From positions 1,759,501 to 1,823,500 of the forward strand of contig JAQIIU010000002.1 of assembly GCA_036946625.1 (NCBI GenBank): a stretch of 64,000 nt of DNA, given 5' to 3'. The notes below the pieces were generated by a model, which saw only the letters and a list, made by a program, of their open reading frames with translations, was not told the DNA's origin and made no database searches. A program made the translations under genes and the position numbers. This DNA comes from Methylorubrum populi (GTDB lineage: Bacteria; Pseudomonadota; Alphaproteobacteria; Rhizobiales; Beijerinckiaceae). Shown here piece by piece: positions 8,573-17,533 of the stretch; position 1 is the first letter of the stretch; each line of letters opens with the position of its first letter.

Positions 8573-8604
8573 CCGACCGGCCCCGCACCCCTGGCGCGGG
8601 GCTT

Positions 8605-9441
8605 CTACGTCTCGATCGATGCCTTGGCCGCCAGTGCCGCCAGCGCCGTCTCGCGCAGCGACAGGGGCGCGGCGATCAACTCGCCATGGCGCGGCTCCGG
8701 GCGGTTGTAGACCGCCGGCCCGCCGTCGAGGCTGCACACGCCGCCGCCCGCCTCGCGCACGATCAGGTCGGCGGCGGCCAGATCCCAATCCCGCGCATCC
8801 CGCGAGACGAGGCCGAGGTCGATCCGTCCTTCCGCCACCCGCGCCAGCCTCAGGGCCAGCGAGGGCACCCGCTCGACGACCGTGACCGAGGGCCGCGGCC
8901 CGAGCCGGGCCGCGCCGTTCAGGAGCCGGTCCTGCATCGGCTTCGGGCCGGTGATGCGGGCCGCTTCGAGCCCGTCCTGCGACGAGGCGCGGATCGCCGC
9001 GCCGTCGAGCGTGGCTCCCTCCCCCACGACCGCCTCGTAGAAATCTCCGATCGCCGGGGCGAAGACCGAGCCGAGCACCGGCTCCCCCTCGCGCAGCAGC
9101 GCCACCGCGATCGACCAGTCCGGATGCCCGGACAGGAAGGCGCGGGTGCCGTCGATCGGATCGACGATCCAGACGAGGTCGTGGCCGAGCCGCACCGGAT
9201 CGTCGCTGGTCTCCTCCGAGAGCCAGGCCGCCCGCGGCTCGATCTGCGACAGGCGGACCTTGAGGAAGGTGTCGACGGCGACGTCGGCCTCGGTGACCGG
9301 CGAGCCGCCGGCCTTCGACCAGACCCGCGCGCTCGTCTGCGCACCCTTCCGGAAGAAGGGCAGCGCGAGGGCGGCGGCCTCCCGCATCGCGTCGTGCAGG
9401 ACGGGCCGCAGCGCCGCGAAAGAGGGTCTTGTCTGGGTCAT
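8605..9441 (-). CDS. cysQ: inositol monophosphatase family, 3'(2'),5'-bisphosphate nucleotidase-like
   Basis: This protein of about 278 residues is in the FIG/IMPase superfamily. The metal-binding signatures are intact: WLSEETSD (motif A Glu), WIVDPIDGTRAFLSG (the DPIDGT core) and ARDWDLAAADLIVREAGG near the C-terminus. The short DWSIAVALL segment is typical of CysQ. CysQ removes PAP, the by-product of sulfate assimilation. I take ATG 9441 (MTQTRPSFAAL) as the start; an in-frame upstream start at 9486 adds a non-family extension. Confusion with inositol or histidinol phosphatase is possible, since these share all motifs. Confidence 0.85.
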   Translation of the reverse strand: MTQTRPSFAALRPVLHDAMREAAALALPFFRKGAQTSARVWSKAGGSPVTEADVAVDTFLKVRLSQIEPRAAWLSEETSDDPVRLGHDLVWIVDPIDGTRAFLSGHPDWSIAVALLREGEPVLGSVFAPAIGDFYEAVVGEGATLDGAAIRASSQDGLEAARITGPKPMQDRLLNGAARLGPRPSVTVVERVPSLALRLARVAEGRIDLGLVSRDARDWDLAAADLIVREAGGGVCSLDGGPAVYNRPEPRHGELIAAPLSLRETALAALAAKASIET

Positions 9442-9512
9442 GGATCCGGTGGGCGCCGCTCTCGCGAAACCGGCCTCGTGCCGCATGGACGCTGCCGACG
9501 CCCCTCCGTTCT

Positions 9513-9561
9513 AGTGCATCGATCCGAAAAGTGGCCACCGGATTTCGGAATGCAGCGATGC
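9513..9561. repeat. palindromic repeat F, copy 2
   Basis: AGTGCATCGATCCGAAAAGTGGCC ... GGATTTCGGAATGCAGCGATGC is an imperfect palindrome of about 49 bp, related to the F units at 5611, 17534, 48537 and 63657. It lies in the 360-bp gap before the DUF6101 gene. I find no gene in that gap. Confidence 0.6.
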
Positions 9562-9801
9562 GCGAACCGCCGCCGCGGCCGGTCCGTCGCGCCGGTGCCG
9601 CGCGCAAATCCACGACGTTCGAACGGTTACCCGCATTGAACCAATTCCGGCAAGGGTCCGTTGAGCATCGCCGAGACTTCGGCTCGATCCACCAACGCTT
9701 AACGCTCACTCTTAAGGTGCCTTGGGGAAGACGACCGGCACTGTGCTTGTCAGATCAGCGTGTCCGATAGAGACCGCGGCGAGGGATAGGGCGTCGAGCC
9801 G

Positions 9802-10284
9802 ATGACGACTTTCGAGATCATGAATCTGAACCGCCGCCCCGGCTGCGGGGACGGGATCGAGGCGGCGCCGATCCCGGTTCAGGCCACCCCGCTGCCGATC
9901 CTCGGCGCGCCCGTCGGCGTGGCGCTGGCCTTCGACGACGCGGCCGAGGCCTGCGGCGAGGATCGCTTCGCGCTGCTTCTGGTCGATGCGGAGGGCGAGG
10001 TGGCGATGCGGCTCGGGCCGTTCGCCGAGGAGGACGTCGTGGCGGTGTGGCGCGCCGTCTCGGCCAAGGGCGGCCTCGCCCGGATGCTGCTGCGCGAGGA
10101 CGGAGCGATCGTGCCGGTCTCGCAGCAGCTCGGACCGGTCGTGCTCGGCAGGGGCCGTCAGCGCCGCCGCCACGCCGCCCTCAGCGGCCGCCGCCCGCGC
10201 TTCCTCGTGCGGCGCAAGACCGCCCGCCTCCCGGCCCGGCCCTGCATCCACCGGGGCGAGAGCGAGATCATTTCCCGCGGCTGA
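9802..10284 (+). CDS. DUF6101 family protein
   Basis: This 160-residue protein matches the layout I know for DUF6101: GAPVGVALAFDD (about residues 35-46), a middle ALLLVDAEGEVAMRLGPF segment, and the characteristic basic tail RPRFLVRRKTARLP...HRGESEIISR at the C-terminus. The function is unknown; the family is restricted to Alphaproteobacteria as far as I know. It is monocistronic. The last base of its TGA is the first base of repeat B copy 2. Confidence 0.65.
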   Translation: MTTFEIMNLNRRPGCGDGIEAAPIPVQATPLPILGAPVGVALAFDDAAEACGEDRFALLLVDAEGEVAMRLGPFAEEDVVAVWRAVSAKGGLARMLLREDGAIVPVSQQLGPVVLGRGRQRRRHAALSGRRPRFLVRRKTARLPARPCIHRGESEIISRG

Positions 10285-10449
10285 TACCGTTTCCGCTTGA
10301 TCGCTTCGGGTTTCGCCCCTCTCCGTCATCGCGAGCGGCCGCGAAGCGATCCAGGGCGCGACAGGTCCGGAAAGGACGCGCCCTGGTTTGCCACGGCTTC
10401 GCCTCGCAAGGACGCAGGACAGGCCGAACTCATCAACCGGATATCGTAT
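10284..10449. repeat. family B repeat, copy 2
   Basis: Begins ATACCGTTTCCGCTTGATC and ends GATCAACCGGATATCGTAT-like (CATCAACCGGATATCGTAT), so the two ends are imperfect inverted repeats of about 19 bp. About 166 bp in all, with an internal palindrome around CAGGGCGCG. The first A is the A of the preceding gene's TGA. Confidence 0.8.
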
Positions 10450-10572
10450 GAGACGACCGCCGCCTCGGCCGTCGTCGCCCTCGAGCCGGCCCGTGCGCTC
10501 GGGCGAGTTCGGCGGATAGGGGCCGGCATCGCGCGAACGCCCCCGGGCGCGGGCGCCCTCGCCATGGGAGCG

Positions 10573-11520
10573 TCAGTGCCAGCCCTGCCACAGCGCGTCG
10601 GCGGCGAACCCCGCGAACAGGATGAGTCCGGCATCGCGGTTCGAGCGGAACAGCGCCAGGGCGCGCTGGCCGTCGCGCTCGGAGAGCGTCGCCACTTGGC
10701 GAACGAGATGGGCGGCGAACAGCGCGAGCCCGAGCCAGCCCAGGGGGCCGGCCCCCGCTCCGATCAGCGCGGGAACGAACAGGGCGACGGTGCCGGCGTA
10801 GCACAGGCCGACCGCCAGGCGCAGGCGCGCCCCGAACAGCCGCGCCGAGGAATGGATGCCGACGATCTCGTCGTCCTCGATGTCCTGCACCGCGTAGATC
10901 GTGTCGTAGCCGACCACCCAGGCGATGGTGCCGACGTAGAGCCACAGGGCCGGGAGATCGAGCCGGCCGAACACCGCGACCCAGCCCATCAGCGCACCCC
11001 AGGCGAAGGCGAGGCCGAGCACCGCCTGCGGCATCGGCATCACCCGCTTCATGAACGGGTAGATCGCCACCGGCACCAGCGAGAGCAGGCCGACGAGGAT
11101 CGCGGCGGCATTGAATTGCAGCAGCACCGCGAGGCCGACCAGGGCCTGGGCCGCGAGGAAGGCGGCGGCTCCCTTCGTCGTCACCTGTCCGGAGGGCAGC
11201 GGACGCGAGCGGGTGCGCTCGACCTGCGCGTCGAGCGTGCGGTCGGCGATGTCGTTGTAGGTGGAGCCGGCGCCGCGCATCGCCACCGCGCCGATCAGGA
11301 ACAGGACGAGGTGGCCGGGATGGGGGCCGGGATTGCCGGCGGCGACGGCGGCGAGCGCGGCCGACCACCAGCACGGCAGCAGCAGCAGCCACCAGCCGAT
11401 CGGCCGCTCGATCCGGGCGAGGCGGAGATAGGGCCGCGCCCCGGCCGGCGCGAGCCGGTCGACCCAATGGCCGGCGACCGCGTCGGCGACGCGGCCGGTG
11501 GGCTCGGGGCGGAGAATCAA
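10573..11520 (-). CDS. ubiA: 4-hydroxybenzoate polyprenyltransferase
   Basis: This 315-residue membrane prenyltransferase transfers the polyprenyl tail to 4-hydroxybenzoate in ubiquinone synthesis. The two Asp-rich motifs for Mg-prenyl diphosphate are present: YNDIADRTLDAQVERTRSRP (about residues 88-107) and YDTIYAVQDIEDDEIVG (about 205-221). About eight or nine membrane helices follow the usual pattern and the length is normal for UbiA. The downstream end lies near repeat B2. The neighbouring genes are unrelated, which is common for ubiA. Confidence 0.93.
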   Translation of the reverse strand: MILRPEPTGRVADAVAGHWVDRLAPAGARPYLRLARIERPIGWWLLLLPCWWSAALAAVAAGNPGPHPGHLVLFLIGAVAMRGAGSTYNDIADRTLDAQVERTRSRPLPSGQVTTKGAAAFLAAQALVGLAVLLQFNAAAILVGLLSLVPVAIYPFMKRVMPMPQAVLGLAFAWGALMGWVAVFGRLDLPALWLYVGTIAWVVGYDTIYAVQDIEDDEIVGIHSSARLFGARLRLAVGLCYAGTVALFVPALIGAGAGPLGWLGLALFAAHLVRQVATLSERDGQRALALFRSNRDAGLILFAGFAADALWQGWH

Positions 11521-11532
11521 GGTCGTGACGGT

Positions 11533-12132
11533 TTAGAGCGCGCCCTGCGGCATCCGGAAGGAGCCCGACAGGCCCGGGCCGCCGAGCAGGCCGCCCCCGC
11601 CGCCGTTCTGCGCCTGGGCCTTGGCCTGGGCTTCCATCTTCGAGGCCTGGGCGGCGATGCCGCAGACCTTGTTGCGGATCTCCGAGACCTTGTTGTGGTC
11701 GGCCTTGAAGCCTTCCGAGAACGAATCGGGGATCGAGCACCATTCCTTGTTGGCGGTGATCCACTTGAGGCCGGAAGTGCCGTTGGCCTGGAGCTTGCCG
11801 AACAGGGCGCAGGCCTCCTGCGGCGTCATCTTCTTCTTCGAGTTCGAGGCGGCGTTGGCCTTGGCCACGAGGTTCTTGCGCTCGATCAGGGTCGACTGGA
11901 TCGCGCCGCAATCGGTGCCCGCCTGCTTCGGCACGGACTGGGCGGGCGCCGCCGGCGCCATCGGCGCGGGGATGCTCATCGGCGCGCCGGCGGAGGGGGC
12001 GGGCTCGGACGGCGTCGTCATCGACGGCATCGGCGCCCCGCTCAAGCCCTGGGCGAGCGCCGGCTCGGCCAGCAGAACGAGGCCGACGAGGGCGGCAGCG
12101 GTCTTCGACGGTGCAGTCATCCTGGCAGACAT
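11533..12132 (-). CDS. secreted protein of unknown function
   Basis: This 199-residue protein starts at ATG 12132, preceded by AAGGA at suitable spacing. It has a signal peptide (KTAAALVGLVLLAEPALA), then a Pro/Ser/Met-rich linker, then a compact domain with three cysteines (TDCGAIQ, ACALFGK, EWCSIPD) and a fourth (KVCGIAAQ). The C-terminus is glutamine- and glycine-rich (QNGGGGGLLGGPG). The pattern of four spaced cysteines suggests a small periplasmic disulfide-bonded helical domain. It lies 12 bp upstream of ubiA on the same strand, so the two may be cotranscribed. Confidence 0.7.
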   Translation of the reverse strand: MSARMTAPSKTAAALVGLVLLAEPALAQGLSGAPMPSMTTPSEPAPSAGAPMSIPAPMAPAAPAQSVPKQAGTDCGAIQSTLIERKNLVAKANAASNSKKKMTPQEACALFGKLQANGTSGLKWITANKEWCSIPDSFSEGFKADHNKVSEIRNKVCGIAAQASKMEAQAKAQAQNGGGGGLLGGPGLSGSFRMPQGAL

Positions 12133-12436
12133 TCGGCCCGGTCCTTCTCCCCGCATGCCGCGACGGGTTTGCCCCCGATCCCGCAGCGCCCGCCCGGCAC
12201 GAGCGTCCCGGCGCAGTGGCCGCGGGCTCGGTCGAGGGGCTTGAACGTGTTTCGATGCGGGACTCTTCTGCGCATGGGAATGTGGCGCCAATGGTACGTT
12301 CCGCCCGCGACGGGCCGCGAGCGTGGGAAACGCTGCGAAACACGCACCACGTGATATTTTCGCATCAGTGGGCGCGGGGCGCCGGTTGACAGGCCGGAAG
12401 CGCCACGCGACGAGACGGGCTTCGCTGCGAGAGACC

Positions 12437-13189
12437 ATGGCCGCTTACGACTTCACCGCCCCGCGCCTCTTCGTCGAAGCGGATCTGGCGGAGGGGCGCG
12501 TCCTGCCGCTGGAGCGGGCCCAGGCGAACTACCTGCTCACCGTGCTGCGCCGTGCGGAGGGCGAGCCGGTGCTGCTGTTCAACGGGCGCGACGGCGAGTG
12601 GCGCGCCGAGATCGTGCCGCAGGGCCGCAAGAGCGCCGACCTGAGCGTCGTGGCGCGGACCCGGCCGCAGCCGGCCCCGCCCGACCTGCACTACCTGTTC
12701 GCGCCGCTGAAGACGGGCCGCCTCGACTACATGGCGCAGAAGGCGGTGGAGATGGGCGCCGGCCGGCTCCAGCCGGTCTTCACCCGCTTCACCCAGGGCG
12801 AGCGGATCAAGTCCGACCGCCTTCGGGCCAACGCGATCGAGGCGGCCGAGCAGTGCGGCATCCTTTCCGTGCCTGCGATCGGCGAGCCGGACCGGCTGCC
12901 CGCCTGCCTCGACGCGCTCGAAGCCGACCGCCTTCTCGTCTTCTGCGACGAGGACGCGCCCGCGACCGATCCGGTCGCCGCCCTGCGCGCCGCCGCCGAT
13001 TCGGGAAGGCCCCCGCCGCTCGCGGTGCTGGTCGGCCCCGAGGGCGGGTTCCACGAGGAAGAGCGCGCGCTGATCGCCGGCCGGCCCAACACCGTCGCCC
13101 TGTCGCTCGGCCCCCGCATCCTGCGGGCGGACACCGCGGCGGTCGCGGTGCTGGCGCTCGTCCAGGCGGTGCTCGGCGACGCACGATGA
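12437..13189 (+). CDS. rsmE: 16S rRNA (uracil-1498-N3)-methyltransferase
   Basis: This 250-residue SPOUT methyltransferase has an N-terminal PUA-like domain (PRLFVEADLAEG..., with HYLFA-type core) and a C-terminal knotted domain. Knot motifs are visible: LVGPEGGFHEEE (about residues 196-207) and SLGPRILRADTAAVAVLALV near the end. RsmE methylates U1498 of 16S rRNA in the assembled 30S subunit. ATG 12437 (MAAYDFTAPRLFV) gives the family length. It is divergent from the secreted protein at 11533. The 304-bp gap between them holds no supported gene; a TTGACA at 12386 is a possible -35 box without a good -10. Confidence 0.93.
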   Translation: MAAYDFTAPRLFVEADLAEGRVLPLERAQANYLLTVLRRAEGEPVLLFNGRDGEWRAEIVPQGRKSADLSVVARTRPQPAPPDLHYLFAPLKTGRLDYMAQKAVEMGAGRLQPVFTRFTQGERIKSDRLRANAIEAAEQCGILSVPAIGEPDRLPACLDALEADRLLVFCDEDAPATDPVAALRAAADSGRPPPLAVLVGPEGGFHEEERALIAGRPNTVALSLGPRILRADTAAVAVLALVQAVLGDAR

Positions 13190-13217
13190 GCAGGACAAGG
13201 CGAATGTCCCATCCACT

Positions 13218-13331
13218 CCCTCATCCTGAGGTGCCCGCGCCAGCGGGCCTCGAAGGATCCTCCAGGTTCCGCGCGGCCTGCCGGAACACCGCTCGAAGCC
13301 TCCGCTACGCTCCGGCACCCCAGGATGAGGG
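13218..13331. repeat. family C repeat, copy 1
   Basis: Begins CCCTCATCCTGAGGTGCC and ends GGCACCCCAGGATGAGGG, so the ends are inverted repeats of about 18 bp. About 114 bp. A second copy sits inside a D element at 30541-30653. Confidence 0.75.
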
Positions 13332-13388
13332 TGAGACCGGGATGGCGGGTATGCGCCGCATCCCCAACGTCCGTCCGAGGATGTCGCG

Positions 13389-14372
13389 ATGAACCTCCCC
13401 CGCCTCCTCCTCCTGTCTCTCGGCGGGACGATCACCATGACCCGCAGCGCCGCGGGCGGGATCGTGCCGACGCTCACGGCGGCCGACCTCGCCGCGACGG
13501 TCCCGGGGCTCGACGCGGTGGCGGCGATCGAGACGCTCTCGCCCCTGCGGCGGCCGAGCGCCGGGCTCACCCTCGACGACCTGATCGGGGTGGCGCGCAC
13601 GATCACCGAGCGCCTCGCGGGCGATCTCGACGGGGCCGTGGTGATCCAGGGCACCGACACGATCGAGGAGACCGCCTTCGTGCTCGACAGCCTCTTGGGC
13701 GGCGGCAAGCCCGTCGTCGTGACGGGCGCGATGCGGGGTCCGGAAAGCGCCGGGGCCGACGGGCCCGGCAACCTGCTCGCCGCCGCCGCCGTCGCGGGAA
13801 GCGCGGCGGCGCGGGGCCTGGGCGTGCTCGCCGTCCTCAACGACGAGATCCACGCCGCCCGCCTCGTCCAGAAGGCGCACACCACCCTGCCCTCGGCCTT
13901 CCGCTCGGCGCTCTCCGGCCCGCTCGGCCTCGTGGTCGAGGGCGAGGCGCGCATCGTCCTGCGCCCCGGCCGCGCGCCCCGCGTCGACGGCCCCCTGTCG
14001 GATACGGCGGCGCCGGTGGCGCTCCTGAGGATGGGCATCGGCGACGACGGCCGGCTGCTCGCCGCCCTGCCCGATCTCGGCTTCCGCGGCGCCGTGATCG
14101 AGGGCATGGGCGCGGGCCACGTGCCGGAGTCGCTGGCGGACACCGTCTCCACCCTGGTCGAGCGGATGCCGGTGGTGCTCGCCTCGCGCACCGAGACCGG
14201 CCCGGTGTTCTCGCGCACATACGGGTATCCGGGCGGCGAGATCGATCTGCTGCGCCGCGGCGTGCTCTCGGCCGGCCTCCTCTCCGGCCTGAAGGCGCGG
14301 CTGCTGCTCCAGCTTCTCCTTCGGGCGGACGTTCCGCGCGACGCCTACGGCCGCTTCTTCGCGGACCCGTGA
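13389..14372 (+). CDS. L-asparaginase (type II-like)
   Basis: This 327-residue amidohydrolase of the asparaginase/glutaminase family converts asparagine to aspartate and ammonia. The first catalytic Thr is in LSLGGTITMTRS (about residue 14). The second triad is in VIQGTDTIEETAF (Thr-Asp at about 89-90), with the Lys in LVQKAHTTLPSAF. No signal peptide is apparent, so it is probably cytoplasmic despite resembling type II enzymes. The length is normal. Repeat C1 lies just upstream; no operon partner is evident. Confidence 0.9.
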   Translation: MNLPRLLLLSLGGTITMTRSAAGGIVPTLTAADLAATVPGLDAVAAIETLSPLRRPSAGLTLDDLIGVARTITERLAGDLDGAVVIQGTDTIEETAFVLDSLLGGGKPVVVTGAMRGPESAGADGPGNLLAAAAVAGSAAARGLGVLAVLNDEIHAARLVQKAHTTLPSAFRSALSGPLGLVVEGEARIVLRPGRAPRVDGPLSDTAAPVALLRMGIGDDGRLLAALPDLGFRGAVIEGMGAGHVPESLADTVSTLVERMPVVLASRTETGPVFSRTYGYPGGEIDLLRRGVLSAGLLSGLKARLLLQLLLRADVPRDAYGRFFADP

Positions 14373-14558
14373 ACGGCCGAACCCGGACCGGACACGGAAA
14401 GCTTGCATCATGCCCGTCTGCGGTCGGCGGGCGCGTTGTTCAGCCTTGCGGCGTCCTCTAAGGACACGACATCCGGTGAGGCCGCCACCGGCCCGTCCGG
14501 TGGCGGACGACCGGCGCGCCCGCTGACATTCGATCCGACGTCACCTTCGAGGCAGCGC

Positions 14559-15929
14559 ATGGCGCGCGACACGTCCGACACCACCCCGCTCACCACGCGG
14601 GACGAACTGATCGCGTGGTTCGCCGCGGGCGAGAAGCCGCGCGAGCGCTTCGCCATCGGCACCGAGCACGAGAAGATCCCGTTCTATCGGGCCGACCACG
14701 CCCCCGTGCCCTACGAGGGCGAGCGCGGCATCCGGGCCCTTCTCGAAAACCTCGCCCGCGAGACCGGCTGGGAGCCGATCCTCGATGCCGGCACCATCAT
14801 CGGGCTCGCCAACAACGAGGGCGGCGGCGCGATCTCGATCGAGCCGGGCGGGCAGTTCGAGCTCTCCGGCGCGCCGCTGCCCGATATCCATGCGACGGTG
14901 GCCGAACTCGACGAGCACCTCGCCGCGGCCAAGCGCGCCGCCGAGCCGCTCGGCATCGGCTTCCTCGACCTCGGCATGAGTCCGAAATGGACCCGCGAGG
15001 CCACGCCGCAGATGCCGAAGAGCCGCTACCGCATCATGCGCGGCTACATGCCCAAGGTGGGCAAGCTCGGCCTCGACATGATGCTGCGCACCGCCACCGT
15101 GCAGGTGAACGTCGATTTCGCCTCCGAGGCCGACATGGTGCGCAAGATGCGCGTCAGCCTCGCGCTCCAGCCGATCGCCACGGCGCTGTTCGCCAACTCT
15201 CCCTTCACCGACGGGCGCCCGAACGGCTTCCTGTCGCGCCGCTCCGAGATCTGGCGCGACACGGACGCCGACCGCACCGGCATGCTCGCCTTCGCCTTCG
15301 ACGAGGGGTTCGGCTACGAAGCTTACGTCGACTGGCTGCTCGACGTGCCGATGTACTTCGTCAAGCGCGGCGAGACCTATCACGACGTGGCCGGCGCCTC
15401 GTTCCGCGACCTGATGGAAGGGCGCCTCGCCCCATTGCCGGGCGAGCGGGCGACCGTTTCGGACTGGGCCAACCACGCCTCCACCGTCTTCCCCGAAGTG
15501 CGCCTCAAGCGCTTCCTCGAAATGCGCGGCGCCGATGTCGGCGGGCGGGCGATGATCGCGGCGCAATCGGCGTTCTGGGTCGGGCTGCTCTACGACGAGA
15601 CGGCGTTGTCCGCCGCCTGGGATCTCGTGCGCGGCTGGGCGCCCTGCGAGCGCGAATCGATGCGCGCCGCGGTGCCGCGGCTCGGCCTCAATGCCAGCAT
15701 CGGCGGGCGCAGCCTCGGCGCGGTCGCGGCGGAAGCCCTGGCCATCGCCCGCTCCGGCCTCCAGGCCCGGGCGCGCCGGGACGGGGCGGGCCGCGACGAG
15801 GCCCTGTATCTCCAGCCGCTGGAAGCGATCGTCGCCGCCGGGCGCAGCCATGCCGAGGAGCGGCTGGCCGATTACGAGGGCGCCTGGGAGAAGTCGATCG
15901 AGCCGGCTTTTTCCGCCTGCACGTTCTGA
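14559..15929 (+). CDS. gshA: glutamate-cysteine ligase (plant/alphaproteobacterial type)
   Basis: This 456-residue enzyme makes gamma-glutamylcysteine, the first step of glutathione synthesis. It belongs to the plant-type GCS2 group: FAIGTEHEKIPFYR (about residues 29-42), NNEGGGAISIEPGGQFELSG (substrate-binding segment), and QVNVDFASEADM later. I chose ATG 14559 (MARDTSDTTPLTTRDELI), which matches the family's N-terminus; the frame is open further upstream but unlike the family. gshB, the next step, lies 35 kb away in this window. The last base of the TGA is the first base of repeat B3, which separates the gene from a good terminator at 16246. Confidence 0.93.
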   Translation: MARDTSDTTPLTTRDELIAWFAAGEKPRERFAIGTEHEKIPFYRADHAPVPYEGERGIRALLENLARETGWEPILDAGTIIGLANNEGGGAISIEPGGQFELSGAPLPDIHATVAELDEHLAAAKRAAEPLGIGFLDLGMSPKWTREATPQMPKSRYRIMRGYMPKVGKLGLDMMLRTATVQVNVDFASEADMVRKMRVSLALQPIATALFANSPFTDGRPNGFLSRRSEIWRDTDADRTGMLAFAFDEGFGYEAYVDWLLDVPMYFVKRGETYHDVAGASFRDLMEGRLAPLPGERATVSDWANHASTVFPEVRLKRFLEMRGADVGGRAMIAAQSAFWVGLLYDETALSAAWDLVRGWAPCERESMRAAVPRLGLNASIGGRSLGAVAAEALAIARSGLQARARRDGAGRDEALYLQPLEAIVAAGRSHAEERLADYEGAWEKSIEPAFSACTF

Positions 15930-16094
15930 TACGCCATCCGGTTGATGAGTTCGGCCTCTCCTGCGTCATCGCGAGGCGAAGCCGTGGCGATCCAGGGCGC
16001 GCCCTTTCCGGACCTGTCGCGCCCTGGATCGCTTCGCGGCCGCTCGCGATGACGGAGGGGGGCCAAACCCGAAGCGATCGATCGGAAACGGTAT
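15929..16094. repeat. family B repeat, copy 3
   Basis: ATACGCCATCCGGTTGATGA at the left and GATCGGAAACGGTAT at the right, the reverse orientation of copy 2. 166 bp. It starts on the last base of the gshA stop codon (TGATAC). Confidence 0.85.
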
Positions 16095-16245
16095 GACACG
16101 GCAAAGGCCCGGCGCAGGATTTCGCGACGCGGCAAACGGCGATCGCCGCCGCAACGTCGGCGGTGCGCTCGCCGCGAGGGCGGCCCCGCGCGACTACGAT
16201 TACGGCCTCTACGGCTGGCCGCCGCTCGATCCAGGATTACGAGAG

Positions 16246-16280
16246 GCCCCGTCGGCCGGGTTCGGCCGGCGGGGCTTTTT
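16246..16280 (+). terminator. Rho-independent terminator
   Basis: GCCCCGTCGGCC (16246-16257) pairs with GGCCGGCGGGGC (16264-16275) around a 6-nt loop, followed by TTTTT. It may be the original gshA terminator, now 317 bp from the stop because repeat B3 lies between. Alternatively it ends a short unannotated transcript in 16095-16245; that stretch has no clear gene. Confidence 0.75.
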
Positions 16281-16298
16281 CGTGTATGGCGGGCGGCG

Positions 16299-16577
16299 AT
16301 GCCCGATTCCCCGGATGCCGCCCCGGTCGAGATCGACCTCGAACTCGATCTCAGCGGCCTCAAATGCCCCCTTCCGGCGCTGCGCACCCGCAAGGCCCTG
16401 CGCGCCCTCCCGCCCGGGGGACGCGTCGCCGTGACCTGCACCGACCCGCTCGCCGGGATCGACATCCCCAACCTCGTCCGCGAGGAGGGCGCCGCGCTGG
16501 AGGCGCAGGAGCGGCTCGGGTCAGCCTCGCGCTTCCTGATCCGCCGCGGCGGCGCCATCGCGCCCGAGCGATCCTGA
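16299..16577 (+). CDS. TusA/SirA-like sulfurtransferase family protein
   Basis: This 92-residue protein has the TusA fold signature: LDLSGLKCPLPALRTRKALR with the active-site Cys in the CPxP motif (about residues 24-27). The usual VTCTDPLAGIDIPNLV strand and C-terminal helix follow. TusA-family proteins relay persulfide sulfur, for example to tRNA thiolation or sulfur oxidation. The specific pathway is not shown by the context. It is 28 bp upstream of a Nudix gene on the same strand, so the two are probably cotranscribed. Confidence 0.88.
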   Translation: MPDSPDAAPVEIDLELDLSGLKCPLPALRTRKALRALPPGGRVAVTCTDPLAGIDIPNLVREEGAALEAQERLGSASRFLIRRGGAIAPERS

Positions 16578-16605
16578 CCCCGAACAGTCCCGAGCCGGAG
16601 ACGCC

Positions 16606-17172
16606 ATGCCCCCCGAGATCCGCGGCACCCGCACCGTCCACGATGGCTGGGCGAGCTTCCTCGTCGCCGAGGTGACGACCCCGGAGGGCGCCGCGGTCAC
16701 CCGCGAGATCGAGGATCACGGCGAGGCGGTCTGCGTGCTGCCCTACGATCCCGAGCGCAGGGTCGCCCTGCTGATCCGCCAGTTCCGCGCCGCGCCCTTC
16801 TTCACCGCCGGCGTCACCGACCTGCTCGAAGTGCCCGCGGGCCTGCTCGACGAGGCCGACCCGGAGGCCGGCGTGCGCCGCGAGGCCTTCGAGGAGACGG
16901 GCCTGCGCCTGTCGCGCCTGGAGCCCGTCTCGACGGTGTGGAGCATGCCGGGCGTCTCGACCGAGCGGATGCACCTGTTCCTCGCCCCCTACGCGCAAGC
17001 CGACCGGGAGGGGCCGGGCGGGGGCCTCGCCGAGGAGCACGAGGCGATCACGGTGGCGGAGATGCCGCTCGCCACCCTCGCGGCGATGAGCGAGGCCGGC
17101 GAGATCGTCGACATGAAGACGCTGGTGCTGCTGCTCACCCTGCGCCTGCGCCGCCCGGACCTGTTCGCCTGA
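16606..17172 (+). CDS. Nudix hydrolase, NudK/ADP-ribose pyrophosphatase-like
   Basis: This 188-residue Nudix enzyme has the box GLLDEADPEAGVRREAFEETGL (about residues 84-105). One residue is missing from the canonical GX5EX7REUXEEXGU spacing. I recall the same shortened box in E. coli NudK, and the downstream motifs also match NudK: SMPGVSTERMHLFLA and AGEIVDMKTLVLLL. NudK hydrolyses GDP-mannose and related sugar nucleotides; ADP-ribose is another possible substrate. It follows the TusA-like gene by 28 bp. Confidence 0.85.
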   Translation: MPPEIRGTRTVHDGWASFLVAEVTTPEGAAVTREIEDHGEAVCVLPYDPERRVALLIRQFRAAPFFTAGVTDLLEVPAGLLDEADPEAGVRREAFEETGLRLSRLEPVSTVWSMPGVSTERMHLFLAPYAQADREGPGGGLAEEHEAITVAEMPLATLAAMSEAGEIVDMKTLVLLLTLRLRRPDLFA

Positions 17173-17271
17173 GGCCCGGCTTGCGGGCGGTCCGGCAACG
17201 CCTATCATCGCCTTCGACGCGGAACGGCTTCCTGTCGGATAAGGAAAGCGCGCCGCGCGGGAGATGCGCCC

Positions 17272-17406
17272 ATGTCGTTCTTCATCGGGATCGCCGGCCC
17301 CTGGCTCGTGGTCTCCGCCCTGCTCCTGATGTGGCACCGGCGCGAAGTGGAGCGCCCCGATCGGACCGTCGAGGCCGAACCGGACGGGTATCCGCCGCGG
17401 GCCTAG
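17272..17406 (+). CDS. 44-residue single-pass membrane protein
   Basis: ATG 17272 to TAG 17406 encodes a tiny protein. Residues 2-20 form one hydrophobic helix (FFIGIAGPWLVVSALLLMW), followed by a basic HRR and an acidic, Pro-rich tail. GGGAG lies 9 nt upstream of the start. Helix plus positive-inside residues look like a genuine small membrane protein. Function is unknown. It follows the Nudix gene by 99 bp. Confidence 0.5.
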   Translation: MSFFIGIAGPWLVVSALLLMWHRREVERPDRTVEAEPDGYPPRA

Positions 17407-17533
17407 CGGTCGTCGGCGGTATCTTCGGCCGAGGCGCCATCTCCGTCCCGCATGGCGCCCCGGCCCGGCCGAACCGATGCCCGCGGCAAGGGTTGTCGAG
17501 GCTCGGCGCCCCGCCCGGCGGCACCGGCTCGCC

